Below, one piece after another: positions 33,326-42,431 of a stretch of 64,000 nt of DNA (the stretch's first letter is position 1; each line of letters starts with the position of its first letter). The notes under the pieces were generated by a model, which did not search any database, had not been told where the DNA came from, and saw only the letters and a list, made by a program, of their open reading frames with translations. This DNA is from Calothrix sp. HK-06 (GTDB lineage Bacteria > Cyanobacteriota > Cyanobacteriia > Cyanobacteriales > Nostocaceae). The position numbers and the translations under genes are program-made. Where the stretch lies: assembly GCF_001904745.1 (NCBI RefSeq), contig NZ_MRCD01000026.1, positions 1 through 64,000 of the forward strand. Direction: 5' to 3'.

Positions 33326-33568
33326 ATGACATCAAATGAATTAAATATTAGCAATATCTTTGAAAGAGATGGAGGTTACTGGATTTTTCACCTTCAACCA
33401 GGCGAATATCGAGTGAGATTTATATACAGCAAACGAAACGAGTGGGCGCCGACAGAACAAAAAGACACAAATAAGAAATTATTGGAATGGAAATATAATA
33501 CGATAGTGCCAACACAATTTGTAGAATTTAGCATATCAGTTAAAAAAGAAAATAGAGAGAGTAACTAA
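33326..33568 (+). CDS. Small hypothetical protein (80 aa), first of a decaying tandem family
   Basis: Begins MTSNELNISNIFERDGGYW; contains a strand-rich GEYRVRFIYSKRNEW and ends LEWKYNTIVPTQFVEFSISV plus a charged tail. Two broken relatives follow (33570-33778 and 33807-34000) and a fourth fragment lies near 36265-36430. No known family. The upstream gap (33031-33325) carries dispersed GACGCAAAGAACGCAAAGG-type repeats. Confidence 0.55.
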   Translation: MTSNELNISNIFERDGGYWIFHLQPGEYRVRFIYSKRNEWAPTEQKDTNKKLLEWKYNTIVPTQFVEFSISVKKENRESN

Positions 33569-33569
33569 C

Positions 33570-33778
33570 ATGGCATCAAGTGAATTGGGAAACAGCAATG
33601 ATTTTGAAGTAGACGGTATCAATTTCGTTTTAAATATTATGAATCCGGCGAAGGTATAGAATAATTAACTCATTTGATTGAACCAACTACTTTACAAAAA
33701 ATATCACAAAACCTCTGGATTGGGGAGGTAATAACTCCGTTTGTAGATATTCAACTAGTTCAGTCAGAAACCACATGA
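33570..33778 (+). pseudogene. Broken second copy of the 80-aa family
   Basis: ATG 33570 starts MASSELGNSNDFEVDG, then a frame change: the matching YQFRFKYYESGEG lies in another frame, followed by stops. The end NLWIGEVITPFVDIQLV corresponds to EWKYNTIVPTQFVEFSISV of the first copy. Confidence 0.55.
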
Positions 33779-33806
33779 TAAAATAATAATGATGAGGATA
33801 TAAAAT

Positions 33807-34000
33807 ATGACATTTGATGAATTAAATAGCATACAGGTAGAACTCGTCAGTCCCAATATAATACAATTTCCGACTAGAGTACATCCTATCCCAGAAAACA
33901 AAAATGGGATTCTAGAGCAAGGCGCCAAGAAAAACAGGTTTTAGAGAAAATATGGACAGGGTGTGTAACTATGCCATTTGTAGAGTTTCATATTGTTTAG
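33807..34000 (+). pseudogene. Broken third copy of the 80-aa family
   Basis: ATG 33807 reads MTFDELNSIQVELVSPNII to a stop after 45 residues; beyond a frame change the tail KIWTGCVTMPFVEFHIV matches the family C-terminus. Confidence 0.5.
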
Positions 34001-34100
34001 ATTGCCCATATGTATATAAGGGCGGGCAAGGATGCCCACTCCACAAGAGATAAACTTATTGAATGTGTACTTTACTTGATAAGGAACTGCTATAGTATCT

Positions 34101-35924
34101 GTGAAAAAGCCACTTTTTAGAAACGTTATTATTATCTCTCTTGTGTGTTTGCTACTGGGCAGTACACAATCACTATCTGAGGCGCAATGGACTACTGCGA
34201 TGGAAACTGAGTTTCAGCAGCGTTCAAAAGAAGTAATCACAAAACTTGCGGGTAGCAATTACGGTACGACATCATTTGAAAGCGAGAAAAAATCTTACCC
34301 CAAAGCAATGATTGACTTTCTTGCTGGAAATAAACAAAAAGCAATTGCGTTTTTACAATCCGAAGATGCTGATGCCCAAAGCCACAGCCATACACTAGGT
34401 ATAGACTTTTACTCAGGTTTTACTCTTAAAGGGCAAATTCGCAAATACTTCTACTTTGGTAAATATCTTGACCCTGCATATCGCCAACGCATGAAGCGTG
34501 CGATGAAAATTTTTACAGAGTTTGACCCGTTAGATAAATATTTTCCTACACAACGCAAGTTTTGGGCTAATTCAATCGATAACTGTAATAGCTGGGTTGA
34601 TTGTCGCAATACCGATAACCTCAAAGCGATGCGAGAGGTTGCAGTATATTTGTTTGCTGAAGAAACTGGTAATAAAGAAACGCGCAAACTATATAAAAAA
34701 CGCATTATTAAAAATGTCCGCACTCTCTACCAAATTGGACAAGGTGAGTGGGACTCAGAAAATTATCTGGGACATGCTGTTACTACATATGTAAATCTTT
34801 ATGATTTTGCTAAAGACAAAGAAGTAAAATCAATAGCTAAAGCTGCACTCGATTGGTATTTTACATCAGGCTCCGTAAAATATTGGCGAGGTGCATTCGG
34901 CGGTCCATCAAAACGAGATTATAGCCAAGGTAATTGTACATGGTGTTCGCTTACTACACATGAATTAGGATTATACTTTGGCGATTCACCCATTCCAGAT
35001 TCCAACCCTTCCCCAGATAGTGTACATTTAATAACCAGTAGTTACCGTCCACCTGCCGCAGTTGTCGCATTAGCAAGAAAGCAATTTTCTAAGCCATTAG
35101 AACTATTGAATTCCAAACCAACTTATGAAAACTGGAAACCAGGAGGAGACAGCAAACCTCAATTCCATGAAACTTTATACTTCGGTCATACATTCCAGCT
35201 AGGTACATTAGCACAAGGTTCTGGTGGTGATTGGAATGGCTTTAAGATGATGGCTTTTAATAAACAACGTGGTGTAGATTATTTCATTGCTGCCACAGGC
35301 AACGACGCAACCCAAATATCAAGCAGTTCCATCGGTGGAGACAATGTAGCTCAGTACCGCAATTTGGTGATTTGGTTAAATGATAAACCAAAGGCGCCGT
35401 TTCAATTTTTCTTACCCAAGTCGGTAAAAATAGAAACCAACAAAGGCATAACATTTATTCAGTATGAAAAAACCTGGCTAGCACTAACACCCATTAATTT
35501 AACAGTTGAGGGTATTAATCAAACTGCAACCGAAAAAATTAAGCAGCGTTATCCAAACGGCCAAATTATAACTGCAATCGGTACAAATTCAACTTCAGGA
35601 TTTGCGCTTGAAGTCGGGGAACAGGAAACTCATAAAAGTTGGGAGCAGTTTAAACAGTCTGTAGTGTCTAAGTCACGCTTAAATTTAAACCAAATTAGTA
35701 ATGGAATAGTTGAATATCAAGGAGTGACAGGAAAAATCAAACTCCAATATCAAGGTGAAGACTTACCCAAAGTTTGGAGAAACGGACAATTTCACGATTG
35801 GCGCCAACACTACAAAGTTTACCAGAATGCAACAGCAGGGCAAACCCCTATTTATCAAGGATGGAAAGAATGTAAGCTAATTGTTGAAGCTGGTGGATAC
35901 AAGTTTAAAAGCCAACCTGAATAA
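34101..35924 (+). CDS. Secreted protein of unknown function, possible polysaccharide-lyase-like fold
   Basis: 607 aa, GTG start. Signal peptide (KKPLFRNVIIISLVCLLLGSTQSLSEAQ). Residues ~50-330 look all-helical with aromatic-rich repeats (HSHTLGIDFYSGFTLKGQIRKYFYFGKYLDP; WDSENYLGHAVTTYVNLYDF), compatible with an (alpha/alpha) toroid, followed by a beta-rich half (HETLYFGHTFQLGTLAQGSGGDWNGFKMMAF). This two-part plan resembles heparinase/alginate-lyase families, but I see no diagnostic motif, so the function is unassigned. A 23-base piece of it (QGNCTWCS) is repeated in the debris at 36128. Confidence 0.7.
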   Translation: MKKPLFRNVIIISLVCLLLGSTQSLSEAQWTTAMETEFQQRSKEVITKLAGSNYGTTSFESEKKSYPKAMIDFLAGNKQKAIAFLQSEDADAQSHSHTLGIDFYSGFTLKGQIRKYFYFGKYLDPAYRQRMKRAMKIFTEFDPLDKYFPTQRKFWANSIDNCNSWVDCRNTDNLKAMREVAVYLFAEETGNKETRKLYKKRIIKNVRTLYQIGQGEWDSENYLGHAVTTYVNLYDFAKDKEVKSIAKAALDWYFTSGSVKYWRGAFGGPSKRDYSQGNCTWCSLTTHELGLYFGDSPIPDSNPSPDSVHLITSSYRPPAAVVALARKQFSKPLELLNSKPTYENWKPGGDSKPQFHETLYFGHTFQLGTLAQGSGGDWNGFKMMAFNKQRGVDYFIAATGNDATQISSSSIGGDNVAQYRNLVIWLNDKPKAPFQFFLPKSVKIETNKGITFIQYEKTWLALTPINLTVEGINQTATEKIKQRYPNGQIITAIGTNSTSGFALEVGEQETHKSWEQFKQSVVSKSRLNLNQISNGIVEYQGVTGKIKLQYQGEDLPKVWRNGQFHDWRQHYKVYQNATAGQTPIYQGWKECKLIVEAGGYKFKSQPE

Positions 35925-36127
35925 CTGACTTCTATTAAAATAATAAGGGGGGTACAAGAGCATTTAATGCTCATCCCTGAAGCCAAGCGCGGTATTTTTA
36001 ATTTATTCAACTAAATTAAGATTTGGTAATCATCATTAAAGATATTTTAAAAATAGATTTAAAAATAGAATCTAAGCTACTTTTAAATCTTTATAGGATA
36101 AAATCAAATTTCTCATTGATTTCACTC

Positions 36128-36430
36128 TCAAGGTAATTGTACATGGTGTTCACTTGCCACCCCACGCAGCGCGGATTAACATTCATTGCTCCTTTGGAAA
36201 GTTTAGCTATTAGCGCCGTTCTTACAAGTACAATCGTATAAGGGCAATACAAAGTAATTATCTCTATGGATTGAACCAAGAATAGTACAAACAATATTAA
36301 AAAATCTTTGGACTGGGGAGGTACATTTAAATTTCGCTTGAGGTATGAAAAAGTTAATTACCCGGTAAAAACAATGAACGAATGTTGGGAATTGGTTGAG
36401 TCAGAATTAACAGATACAAATTGACCAAAA
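36128..36430 (+). pseudogene. Debris of two neighbouring genes
   Basis: CAAGGTAATTGTACATGG at 36131 repeats, with its flanks, a segment of the secreted-protein gene (SQGNCTWCSL at about 34933). From ~36265, IEPRIVQTILKNLWTGEV matches the C-terminal part of the 80-aa family (IEPTTLQKISQNLWIGEV). So a block with both genes was once duplicated and has since decayed. The rest of 35925-36504 shows nothing. Confidence 0.55.
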
Positions 36431-36504
36431 ATTCATGGTAACTGCACAGGGAAATTCGTTATTTAATATTTACTTAGGAAAATGGTATCGATGTAAACCT
36501 CTTC

Positions 36505-36924
36505 CTACACAGCTTTTACCAAAACACCATCTCCCTCAATTTTAATCGCGTAGGTTGCCAAGGGTTCTGTAGCAGGCCCAGTTAACACCTTACCATCTGC
36601 TGCAAATGCCGATTTATGGCAGGGACACAAAAATTTGTTTTCTGTTGCCTTCCAATCGACTTTACAACCTTTATGAGTACAGGTTGGATTAACGGCAACG
36701 AGATTTTTTGCTTTTGATGTTCCTACAACCAACACTGAACCCACAGACGAGTTTTCATTCAGTAACTGACCAGTTTTATCCAATTCGGCAACTTTACCAA
36801 TATTTTGCCAATTTTTTGACGTAGTCGTTGTCGATTTTTCAGGACTGCAAGCTGCAAGTGCAAGTGGAAAAGAAGAGGCTATTCCACCAACACCAAACAA
36901 AGTTATAAAATCACGGCGATTCAT
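36505..36924 (-). CDS. Rieske [2Fe-2S] protein with Tat signal
   Basis: 139 aa. The N-terminus MNRRDFITLFGVGGIASSF is a twin-arginine signal; a Cys (LAACS) just after the hydrophobic stretch also fits a lipobox. Cluster-binding boxes are CTHKGC (about 83-88) and CPCHKS (about 100-105), giving the two Cys and two His ligands. It is shorter than PetC and lacks the cyt b6f anchor, so it is a soluble or lipid-anchored electron-transfer protein of the small stand-alone Rieske type common in cyanobacteria. Partner unknown; the gene is alone. Confidence 0.9.
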   Translation of the reverse strand: MNRRDFITLFGVGGIASSFPLALAACSPEKSTTTTSKNWQNIGKVAELDKTGQLLNENSSVGSVLVVGTSKAKNLVAVNPTCTHKGCKVDWKATENKFLCPCHKSAFAADGKVLTGPATEPLATYAIKIEGDGVLVKAV

Positions 36925-37059
36925 AAACGTTAAATTTCGCTTATTTTCACTATTTTCTTTGACCTAACTAAACTAGCACACTCGGGCTTGCGAAGAATTA
37001 CTGAAGTAAATAAATATTGAGCGATACCATCAAAATTAGTTTATAACAGTTAGGAAAAT

Positions 37060-37200
37060 ATGCGAGAGCAAGTAAACACAGCACAGCTAGGTAACTATAT
37101 TGCAAGTGGAGACAGGCAAGGACAAGTAACCATTCGGGAAATTACATCTGGTGAGGTAATTCGCACCTTTAAAATGAACGAAGGGGTAGTTGTAAGATAA
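37060..37200 (+). CDS. 46-aa WD40-like fragment
   Basis: ATG 37060 to TAA 37200. QLGNYIASGDRQGQVTIREITSGEVIRTF reads like one blade of a WD40 propeller (ASGDxxGxVxIxE...GE). A single blade cannot fold as a propeller, so this is probably the tail of a lost WD40 gene, possibly related to the gene at the left edge of the window. Confidence 0.45.
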   Translation: MREQVNTAQLGNYIASGDRQGQVTIREITSGEVIRTFKMNEGVVVR

Positions 37201-37314
37201 GTGTTTCTCCTAGATGGTGGTAGAACTGTCGGCGCCTCTCCTACACCAAGCTACAATACTTAGTATAACAGCATATAGCATTGAATTCAAAGCTTAGGGT
37301 TGGAAGGTAATACA

Positions 37315-37920
37315 ATGGCATTTAGTAATTATAAAAGTATTAGCGCGGTTATTAAAAAGTTTCAGATAAAGTATATACAAGCTAACTTTATGCATGAGAT
37401 AGATTTTCCAGTTAAAGAGACTTTTAAAGAAGAATTAGACTTATTATTTGCAGATGGAGTTATCGACAACTCTGAAGACGCGATTTGCGAAAACCTGATT
37501 TATCCAGTTCTAAAAGAAGTTTGGAAACCTTACCGACAAAAACTAACGCTTTGGAGTCATGAAACTCTGACTTACGATGAAGACTTATCAGGTGTCCCTG
37601 ATTATACGGTAACGAAAAGAAATCCTCTTAGTACAATAGTGTTTGACAAGCCGTATTTTTTAACTGTTGAAGCAAAACAAGACAAATTTGAAGAAGGTTG
37701 GGGTCAGTGTTTGGCTGAAATGATAGCAGTGCAGCGAATTAATAACAATTTTGATTCAGATGTTTTTGGGATTGTTTCTAATGGTAAAGTATGGCAGTTT
37801 GGGAAGTTAAGCTCTGATTTGTTTACTAGAAATAAAGATTTGTATGTTATTCAGGATCTAAATAAGTTATTTGCGGCTGTGAACTATATTTTTCAACAGT
37901 GTGATTTACAAATATCTTAA
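37315..37920 (+). CDS. Conserved hypothetical with PD-(D/E)XK nuclease-like motif (paralogue B)
   Basis: 201 aa from ATG 37315 (MAFSNYKSISAVIKKF); an in-frame TTG 15 bases up is less likely. It matches the protein at 12269-12895 along its length: SGVPDYTVTKRNPLS, PYFLTVEAKQDKFEEGWGQCLAEMIAVQRI, FGIVSNGKVWQFGKL. The PDY...EAK spacing again fits a PD-(D/E)XK core. It lies in a debris-rich patch without an evident partner gene. Confidence 0.78.
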   Translation: MAFSNYKSISAVIKKFQIKYIQANFMHEIDFPVKETFKEELDLLFADGVIDNSEDAICENLIYPVLKEVWKPYRQKLTLWSHETLTYDEDLSGVPDYTVTKRNPLSTIVFDKPYFLTVEAKQDKFEEGWGQCLAEMIAVQRINNNFDSDVFGIVSNGKVWQFGKLSSDLFTRNKDLYVIQDLNKLFAAVNYIFQQCDLQIS

Positions 37921-37989
37921 TCCGTGCATCTACAGCGTTATATATCAAAAAATCCGCGCGCAATGGCATTTTCATCATTCACCTTCGTG

Positions 37990-38444
37990 CATCACTCTAA
38001 TTTCTGGCTGCTCAAGTAAAAAACGCTGTTTAATAGCACTTATCCAAGCTGAAGTCGGTAATATTTTAATACTACTCGTTAACCCAAACGTCATTAATAC
38101 CATTCCAATTAAATTACGAATACCAATTTCTCCGCTAATTCTAGGTTTACCGTCCCAAAATTCAAACTTTGCTGGTGGCGCCCAACATGTATACTCCTCG
38201 AATGCTTATTTTCGTCGTCACCTCTATATCCCGCAATTAAATTTTCAGGTCGGTAAAATTCACGCTTATTGATTTCCAACTCTAAATAATCCAAACTTTC
38301 AATAATATTGTTAGTCGGTTGATAATTGCCCAAACCATAAGCATCTGCAAGCACTTCAACCCACTTTTCGCTCCGGCGCGAATGCAATAGCAGCACCAGC
38401 ACTCCAACCCTGAAGAATATGTCGTAGTAACAACCGACTTCCAA
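37990..38444 (-). pseudogene. Decayed conserved gene, family unknown
   Basis: On the minus strand, coding-like text continues through frame changes: SEKWVEVLADAYGLGNYQPTNN... then, in another frame, FEFWDGKPRISGEIGIRNLIGM and SAWISAIKQRFLLEQPEIRVMHEGE to a stop near 37985. The two parts join near 38200. No family identified with confidence. Confidence 0.45.
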
Positions 38445-38466
38445 CTATACTGTTACCAACAATTAA

Positions 38467-38598
38467 CTACGAGTCAATTAGTTCTAACTTACCTTCGGCG
38501 CCGAAGTCACAGAAGTCATCAAAGAATTCCCTCGATGTTGGATATCCATCCTCTGGGTTAATATCTGGGTTGTCATGTTCAGAAAAGTTATCTGACAT
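38467..38598 (-). CDS. Very small acidic protein (43 aa)
   Basis: ATG 38598 to TAG 38467; Asp/Glu-rich (MSDNFSEHDNPDINPEDGY). It may be a real small protein or the start of a decayed gene. 38599-38891 is AT-rich with nothing seen. Confidence 0.3.
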   Translation of the reverse strand: MSDNFSEHDNPDINPEDGYPTSREFFDDFCDFGAEGKLELIDS

Positions 38599-38891
38599 AA
38601 TTTTTGACAGTAATTGAATTTTTAACAGCTATGAAGCTATGTACATTTCCAAAGTGTAAGGTTGAATTAAAACCTCAGCATCCAATTAGCAGGACATTTA
38701 CTAACTGTTGTTATAATCTATTTGTATTTTTGTTTTTGAGGCATAAGTGAGTCCAATGAAAATACAAATGTATAATACAAAACCTAAAACTTTTAAATTC
38801 AGTATTTATGTTTACTTGAAGCCACCTTTATATTTTGGCTTAAGGTATATAGTTTAACCAATTAGAATGGTGCCTTTGGTAAACACTTACT

Positions 38892-39371
38892 TCAAAGGAT
38901 TTGATTTTCGGTTGCTTTAGTGATGTAAGCGAGAATCAACTCAAAGTCTTTACGAATCTCAACAATTTGTTTTACCCAAGTACTGGAAGCAGCAATTGCA
39001 TTCTCTTCTTGCTGTCTGACTGCTGCAATTTGCCTGTCAATTTCGCCATAAACTTTCTGTTCAAATTCCCATAACTGCAAATGAATTTGATTGATAAGCA
39101 GCATCATTTTCCAACGATAACCTTTCTCAAATGCTAACTTGTTAAACTCTGTTTCTTGGATGCTGTCGTTAGTTACCACATAACAAATAACATCAGATTC
39201 TTCGATAATGCTTTCAGCAATTTCTTCATCGCTTTTACCTCCTGGTGCCCCAATTCCCGGAGTATCAATAATCCGAATATTTTTCCACTCATAAACACGA
39301 TTAAAACGAGTAGTACGTTGTTTCCCAACACCAATCGCGCCCCCCAAATTTAAGGGAAATATACATTCCAC
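38892..39371 (-). pseudogene. GTPase remnant (dynamin/GIMAP-like), N-terminus missing
   Basis: 159 codons remain. RIIDTPGIGAPGG is the G3/switch II motif and a variant G4 (LLINQ) follows, but the P-loop (G1) is absent: no GxxxxGK[ST] precedes the remaining reading frame and the upstream DNA is non-coding. The C-terminal part is a helical stalk. So a 5'-truncated large-GTPase gene, not functional as a GTPase. Confidence 0.6.
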
Positions 39372-39503
39372 AGTATTATCTAGAAAGAGTAAACTGAGCA
39401 GCTATACACACTTGGTACAAAATAGTGCGGAAAGCCCGTCCTAAGAAATCAAAAAATTTAAGGGTAAGGCGGCTGGGGACAGCCGCTCCACAAGACCACA
39501 AGT

Positions 39504-40415
39504 TTATGCGACTAAGGCGCCGAGTTTCTCTAATAAAGGTTTGGTTGATACGATGTGTCGTTCTAGACCTAGTTCTTTTGGACTAATACCTAGTGCTAAG
39601 GCGATTAATTGGGGTAAGTGTAATATCGGTAAACCTAGTTTTTGACCGATCACTTTTTCAACTTCGGGTTGACGTGAGTCTAAGTTGAGGTGACACAAAG
39701 GGCAAGGTGTAACTATACAGTCGGCGCCAGATTGTATAGCATCTTGAATATGAGTACCTGCCATTTTAAATGATTCGGTAGTGGCGTAACTCGAAAGCGG
39801 CCAACCGCAGCATTGTGTACGACCTCGGTAGTATATTGGTGTTGCTCCAACTGCTCGAAACAGATTTTCCATTGCTTCGGGTCGGAAGGGGTTATCGTAA
39901 CTGTTTTTTTGAGCGCGCAGCAAATAACACCCATAGAACGCAGCACATTTTAAGCCGCTTAATTTACGAGTCACGCGGTTTTGAATTTCTTCTAGACCGT
40001 AGTCTGCGACTAAAGCATATAGAAGGTGCTTAACTTCGGTACTGCCGCGATATGGTAAACAGCCTTCTTTTTGCAATAACCCGTTAACTTTATTGATATA
40101 GTTTGGGTTACTTTGCTGGGCTTCTTTTAAACTTTCATCAACATGTCCTATCACACCTTGGCATGTACTGCAATGGGTTAATAGAGGTAAATTTAGTTCT
40201 TCGGCAAGTGCAATATTACGCGCGTTAACTGTGTCTTCCAGTAGTTGCGAATCTTCTTTAAAAGTGCCAGAACCGCAGCAAGAAGCTTTTTTAAGTTCTA
40301 CTAGCTCGATATTAAGCGCACGTGCTAAAGCCGTAGTAGACAAATGAAGCTCTCCACAGGCGCCCTGAGCAACACAACCTGGAAAATAAGCGTACTTTAA
40401 TCTTTGAGATACCAT
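39504..40415 (-). CDS. HdrB-like iron-sulfur protein (two CCG domains)
   Basis: 303 aa. Two cysteine-rich CCG domains: YFPGCVAQG...KKASCCGSGTF...THCSTCQGVIG and AAFYGCYLL...RTQCCGWPLSS...TPCPLCHLNLD. This is the arrangement of heterodisulfide reductase subunit B and of the membrane-interacting subunit of E-type succinate dehydrogenases, each CCG domain holding a [4Fe-4S] or related centre. In cyanobacteria it is annotated as HdrB family; a link to succinate or other quinone-linked dehydrogenases is likely but not shown here. No partner adjacent. Confidence 0.88.
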   Translation of the reverse strand: MVSQRLKYAYFPGCVAQGACGELHLSTTALARALNIELVELKKASCCGSGTFKEDSQLLEDTVNARNIALAEELNLPLLTHCSTCQGVIGHVDESLKEAQQSNPNYINKVNGLLQKEGCLPYRGSTEVKHLLYALVADYGLEEIQNRVTRKLSGLKCAAFYGCYLLRAQKNSYDNPFRPEAMENLFRAVGATPIYYRGRTQCCGWPLSSYATTESFKMAGTHIQDAIQSGADCIVTPCPLCHLNLDSRQPEVEKVIGQKLGLPILHLPQLIALALGISPKELGLERHIVSTKPLLEKLGALVA

Positions 40416-40718
40416 AGTAATTACTGTTTTATCATTGCCACAAGTATAGCTATTCGGCGCCTTCGGTCTAGAACCATGTGAATCAAAAAATAAGCGTGAT
40501 AAGAAACATTAAGCGTGAGAGAGCGCATCGGATGTTATATGCTTGGGTTTGTGTATTTAATGTTTTATTCGTATGTGAAAAAATAGAAATATAAATCGAG
40601 TGATATTAACTGGGTAAGCGTGTACACGCGAAGAGCGCTTTTCCGATAAGATGTAATATGCTTTCAAAGCAATCGCCCACGACAAGCGCATTATAGCAAC
40701 TGGTTGAGGAATTTAACT
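40416..40718. other. Intergenic upstream of acpP
   Basis: No gene. One GGCGCC at 40455. The acpP ribosome binding site TTGAGGA ends about 10 bases before the start. Confidence 0.5.
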
Positions 40719-40970
40719 ATGAGCCAAACGGAAACTTTTGAGAAGGTCAAAAAAATTGTAGCTGACCAACTGAGTGTAGAAGCGACTACTATCAACCCCC
40801 AATCCAACTTTGCCAACGACCTAGGTGCAGATTCACTTGATACTGTTGAACTAGTAATGGCGTTGGAAGAAGAGTTTGATATCGAAATTCCCGATGAAGC
40901 CGCTGAAAAGATTACCACCGTTCAAGAAGCTGTGGACTACATCAATAACAAAGTTGCCGCATCCGCATAA
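40719..40970 (+). CDS. acpP: Acyl carrier protein
   Basis: 83 aa from ATG 40719 with a GAGGA ribosome site. Highly acidic four-helix protein; the phosphopantetheine attachment Ser is in [19 protein letters not shown] (Ser about 40). It carries growing acyl chains in type II fatty-acid synthesis. fabF follows 98 bases later in the same direction, then tkt, an order common in cyanobacteria. Confidence 0.97.
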   Translation: MSQTETFEKVKKIVADQLSVEATTINPQSNFANDLGADSLDTVELVMALEEEFDIEIPDEAAEKITTVQEAVDYINNKVAASA

Positions 40971-40981
40971 CATCAACATCT

Positions 40982-41033
40982 GTAGAGACGTGTAAACCGG
41001 AGGTTTTCCCGAAGGGATTTATCACGTCTCTAC
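40982..41033. repeat. GTAGAGACGTG...CACGTCTCTAC inverted repeat
   Basis: A perfect 11-bp stem between acpP and fabF with a CCGGAGGTTTTCCCG inner region. A related, less perfect copy lies at about 33108-33160. It could tune the acpP:fabF ratio by partial termination, which would suit the much higher need for ACP (inference). Confidence 0.75.
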
Positions 41034-41068
41034 AAGCGCACTTAATTAGAGCCACCTGAACTATCGTC

Positions 41069-42325
41069 ATGACAGAAGATTTTAAACGTAAACGTGTTGT
41101 TGTAACTGGTGTTGGCGCTATTACACCAATTGGTAATAATCCATCGGAATATTGGGACGGACTTACGAGTGGACGCAATGGTATCGGCAACATAACCCTT
41201 TTCGATGCCTCTAGTCACGACTGCCGTATAGCCGGTGAGGTCAAAAACTTTGACCCGCAAGATTTTATGGATCGCAAAGAAGCCAAGCGGATGGATCGGT
41301 TTTCGCAATTCGGGGTTTCAGCAGCAAAACAGGCACTTCTAGACGCTCAATTAGTTATCAATGACCTGAACGCTGAACAAATCGGTGTCATGATTGGTTC
41401 GGGTATTGGTGGCTTAAAAGTGATGGAAGAACAGCAAACTATTTACCTCAACCGAGGCCCCGACCGCTGTAGTCCTTTTATGGTGCCAATGATGATTGCC
41501 AATATGGCATCGGGTTTAACCGCGATTCATACTGGCGCCAAGGGACCAAATTCGTGCCCAGTAACTGCTTGTGCAGCAGGTTCAAACGCAATTGGTGATG
41601 CGTTTCGGTTGGTGCAAGGTGGATATGCCCAAGCGATGATTTGTGGTGGTGCAGAAGCAGCGATTACGCCTTTATCGATAGCTGGTTTTGCTGCGTGTAG
41701 AGCGCTTTCGCTTCGTAATGATGACCCCACAACAGCTTCGCGTCCCTTTGACTTAAACCGCGATGGATTTGTAATGGGCGAAGGTTCGGGTATTTTAGTA
41801 TTGGAAGAATTACAACATGCTTTAAGCCGAGGCGCCCGCATTTATGCGGAAATTGTCGGTTATGGTATGACGTGCGATGCTTTCCACTATACATCCCCAC
41901 CACCGGGTCATGAAGGCGCCGCAAGAGCAATGCGTATGGCACTCAAAGATGCGGCAATTTCTACAACCGATGTGAGCTACATTAACGCTCACGGTACAAG
42001 TACCCCAGCAAACGATTCTGCAGAAAGTACCGCCGTTAAAACCGTGTTTGGAGAACATGCTACAAAATTAGCAGTTAGTTCCACAAAATCGATGACCGGA
42101 CACCTTTTAGGCGCCTCCGGTGGTATAGAAGCAGTAGCATCTGTACTCTCTATAGCCAACGACCGGGTTCCACCCACAATTAACCACAAAACCCCAGACC
42201 CAGAATGTGATTTAGACTACGTAGCAAACGTTAGCCGAGAACTAAAAGTTGATGTTGCATTATCCAACTCATTTGGTTTCGGTGGACACAATGTCACGCT
42301 AGTCTTTAAGAAGTACGTCCCTTAG
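41069..42325 (+). CDS. fabF: 3-oxoacyl-ACP synthase II
   Basis: 418 aa ketosynthase. Catalytic Cys in [14 protein letters not shown] (about residue 169), first catalytic His in [11 protein letters not shown], second in [12 protein letters not shown], and the C-terminal [14 protein letters not shown] loop. It elongates malonyl-ACP condensation products, including palmitoleoyl to vaccenoyl chains. Downstream of acpP as expected. Confidence 0.97.
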   Translation: MTEDFKRKRVVVTGVGAITPIGNNPSEYWDGLTSGRNGIGNITLFDASSHDCRIAGEVKNFDPQDFMDRKEAKRMDRFSQFGVSAAKQALLDAQLVINDLNAEQIGVMIGSGIGGLKVMEEQQTIYLNRGPDRCSPFMVPMMIANMASGLTAIHTGAKGPNSCPVTACAAGSNAIGDAFRLVQGGYAQAMICGGAEAAITPLSIAGFAACRALSLRNDDPTTASRPFDLNRDGFVMGEGSGILVLEELQHALSRGARIYAEIVGYGMTCDAFHYTSPPPGHEGAARAMRMALKDAAISTTDVSYINAHGTSTPANDSAESTAVKTVFGEHATKLAVSSTKSMTGHLLGASGGIEAVASVLSIANDRVPPTINHKTPDPECDLDYVANVSRELKVDVALSNSFGFGGHNVTLVFKKYVP

Positions 42326-42431
42326 TAATTCGCTTCAGGGATGATGAGATAAGTTGCTTAAAAAAAATTAAAATTTCTTTAGGCAATGTTAAGTCAGAGA
42401 GTGCTAACCCGTCGTTAAGAACAATCGTATT

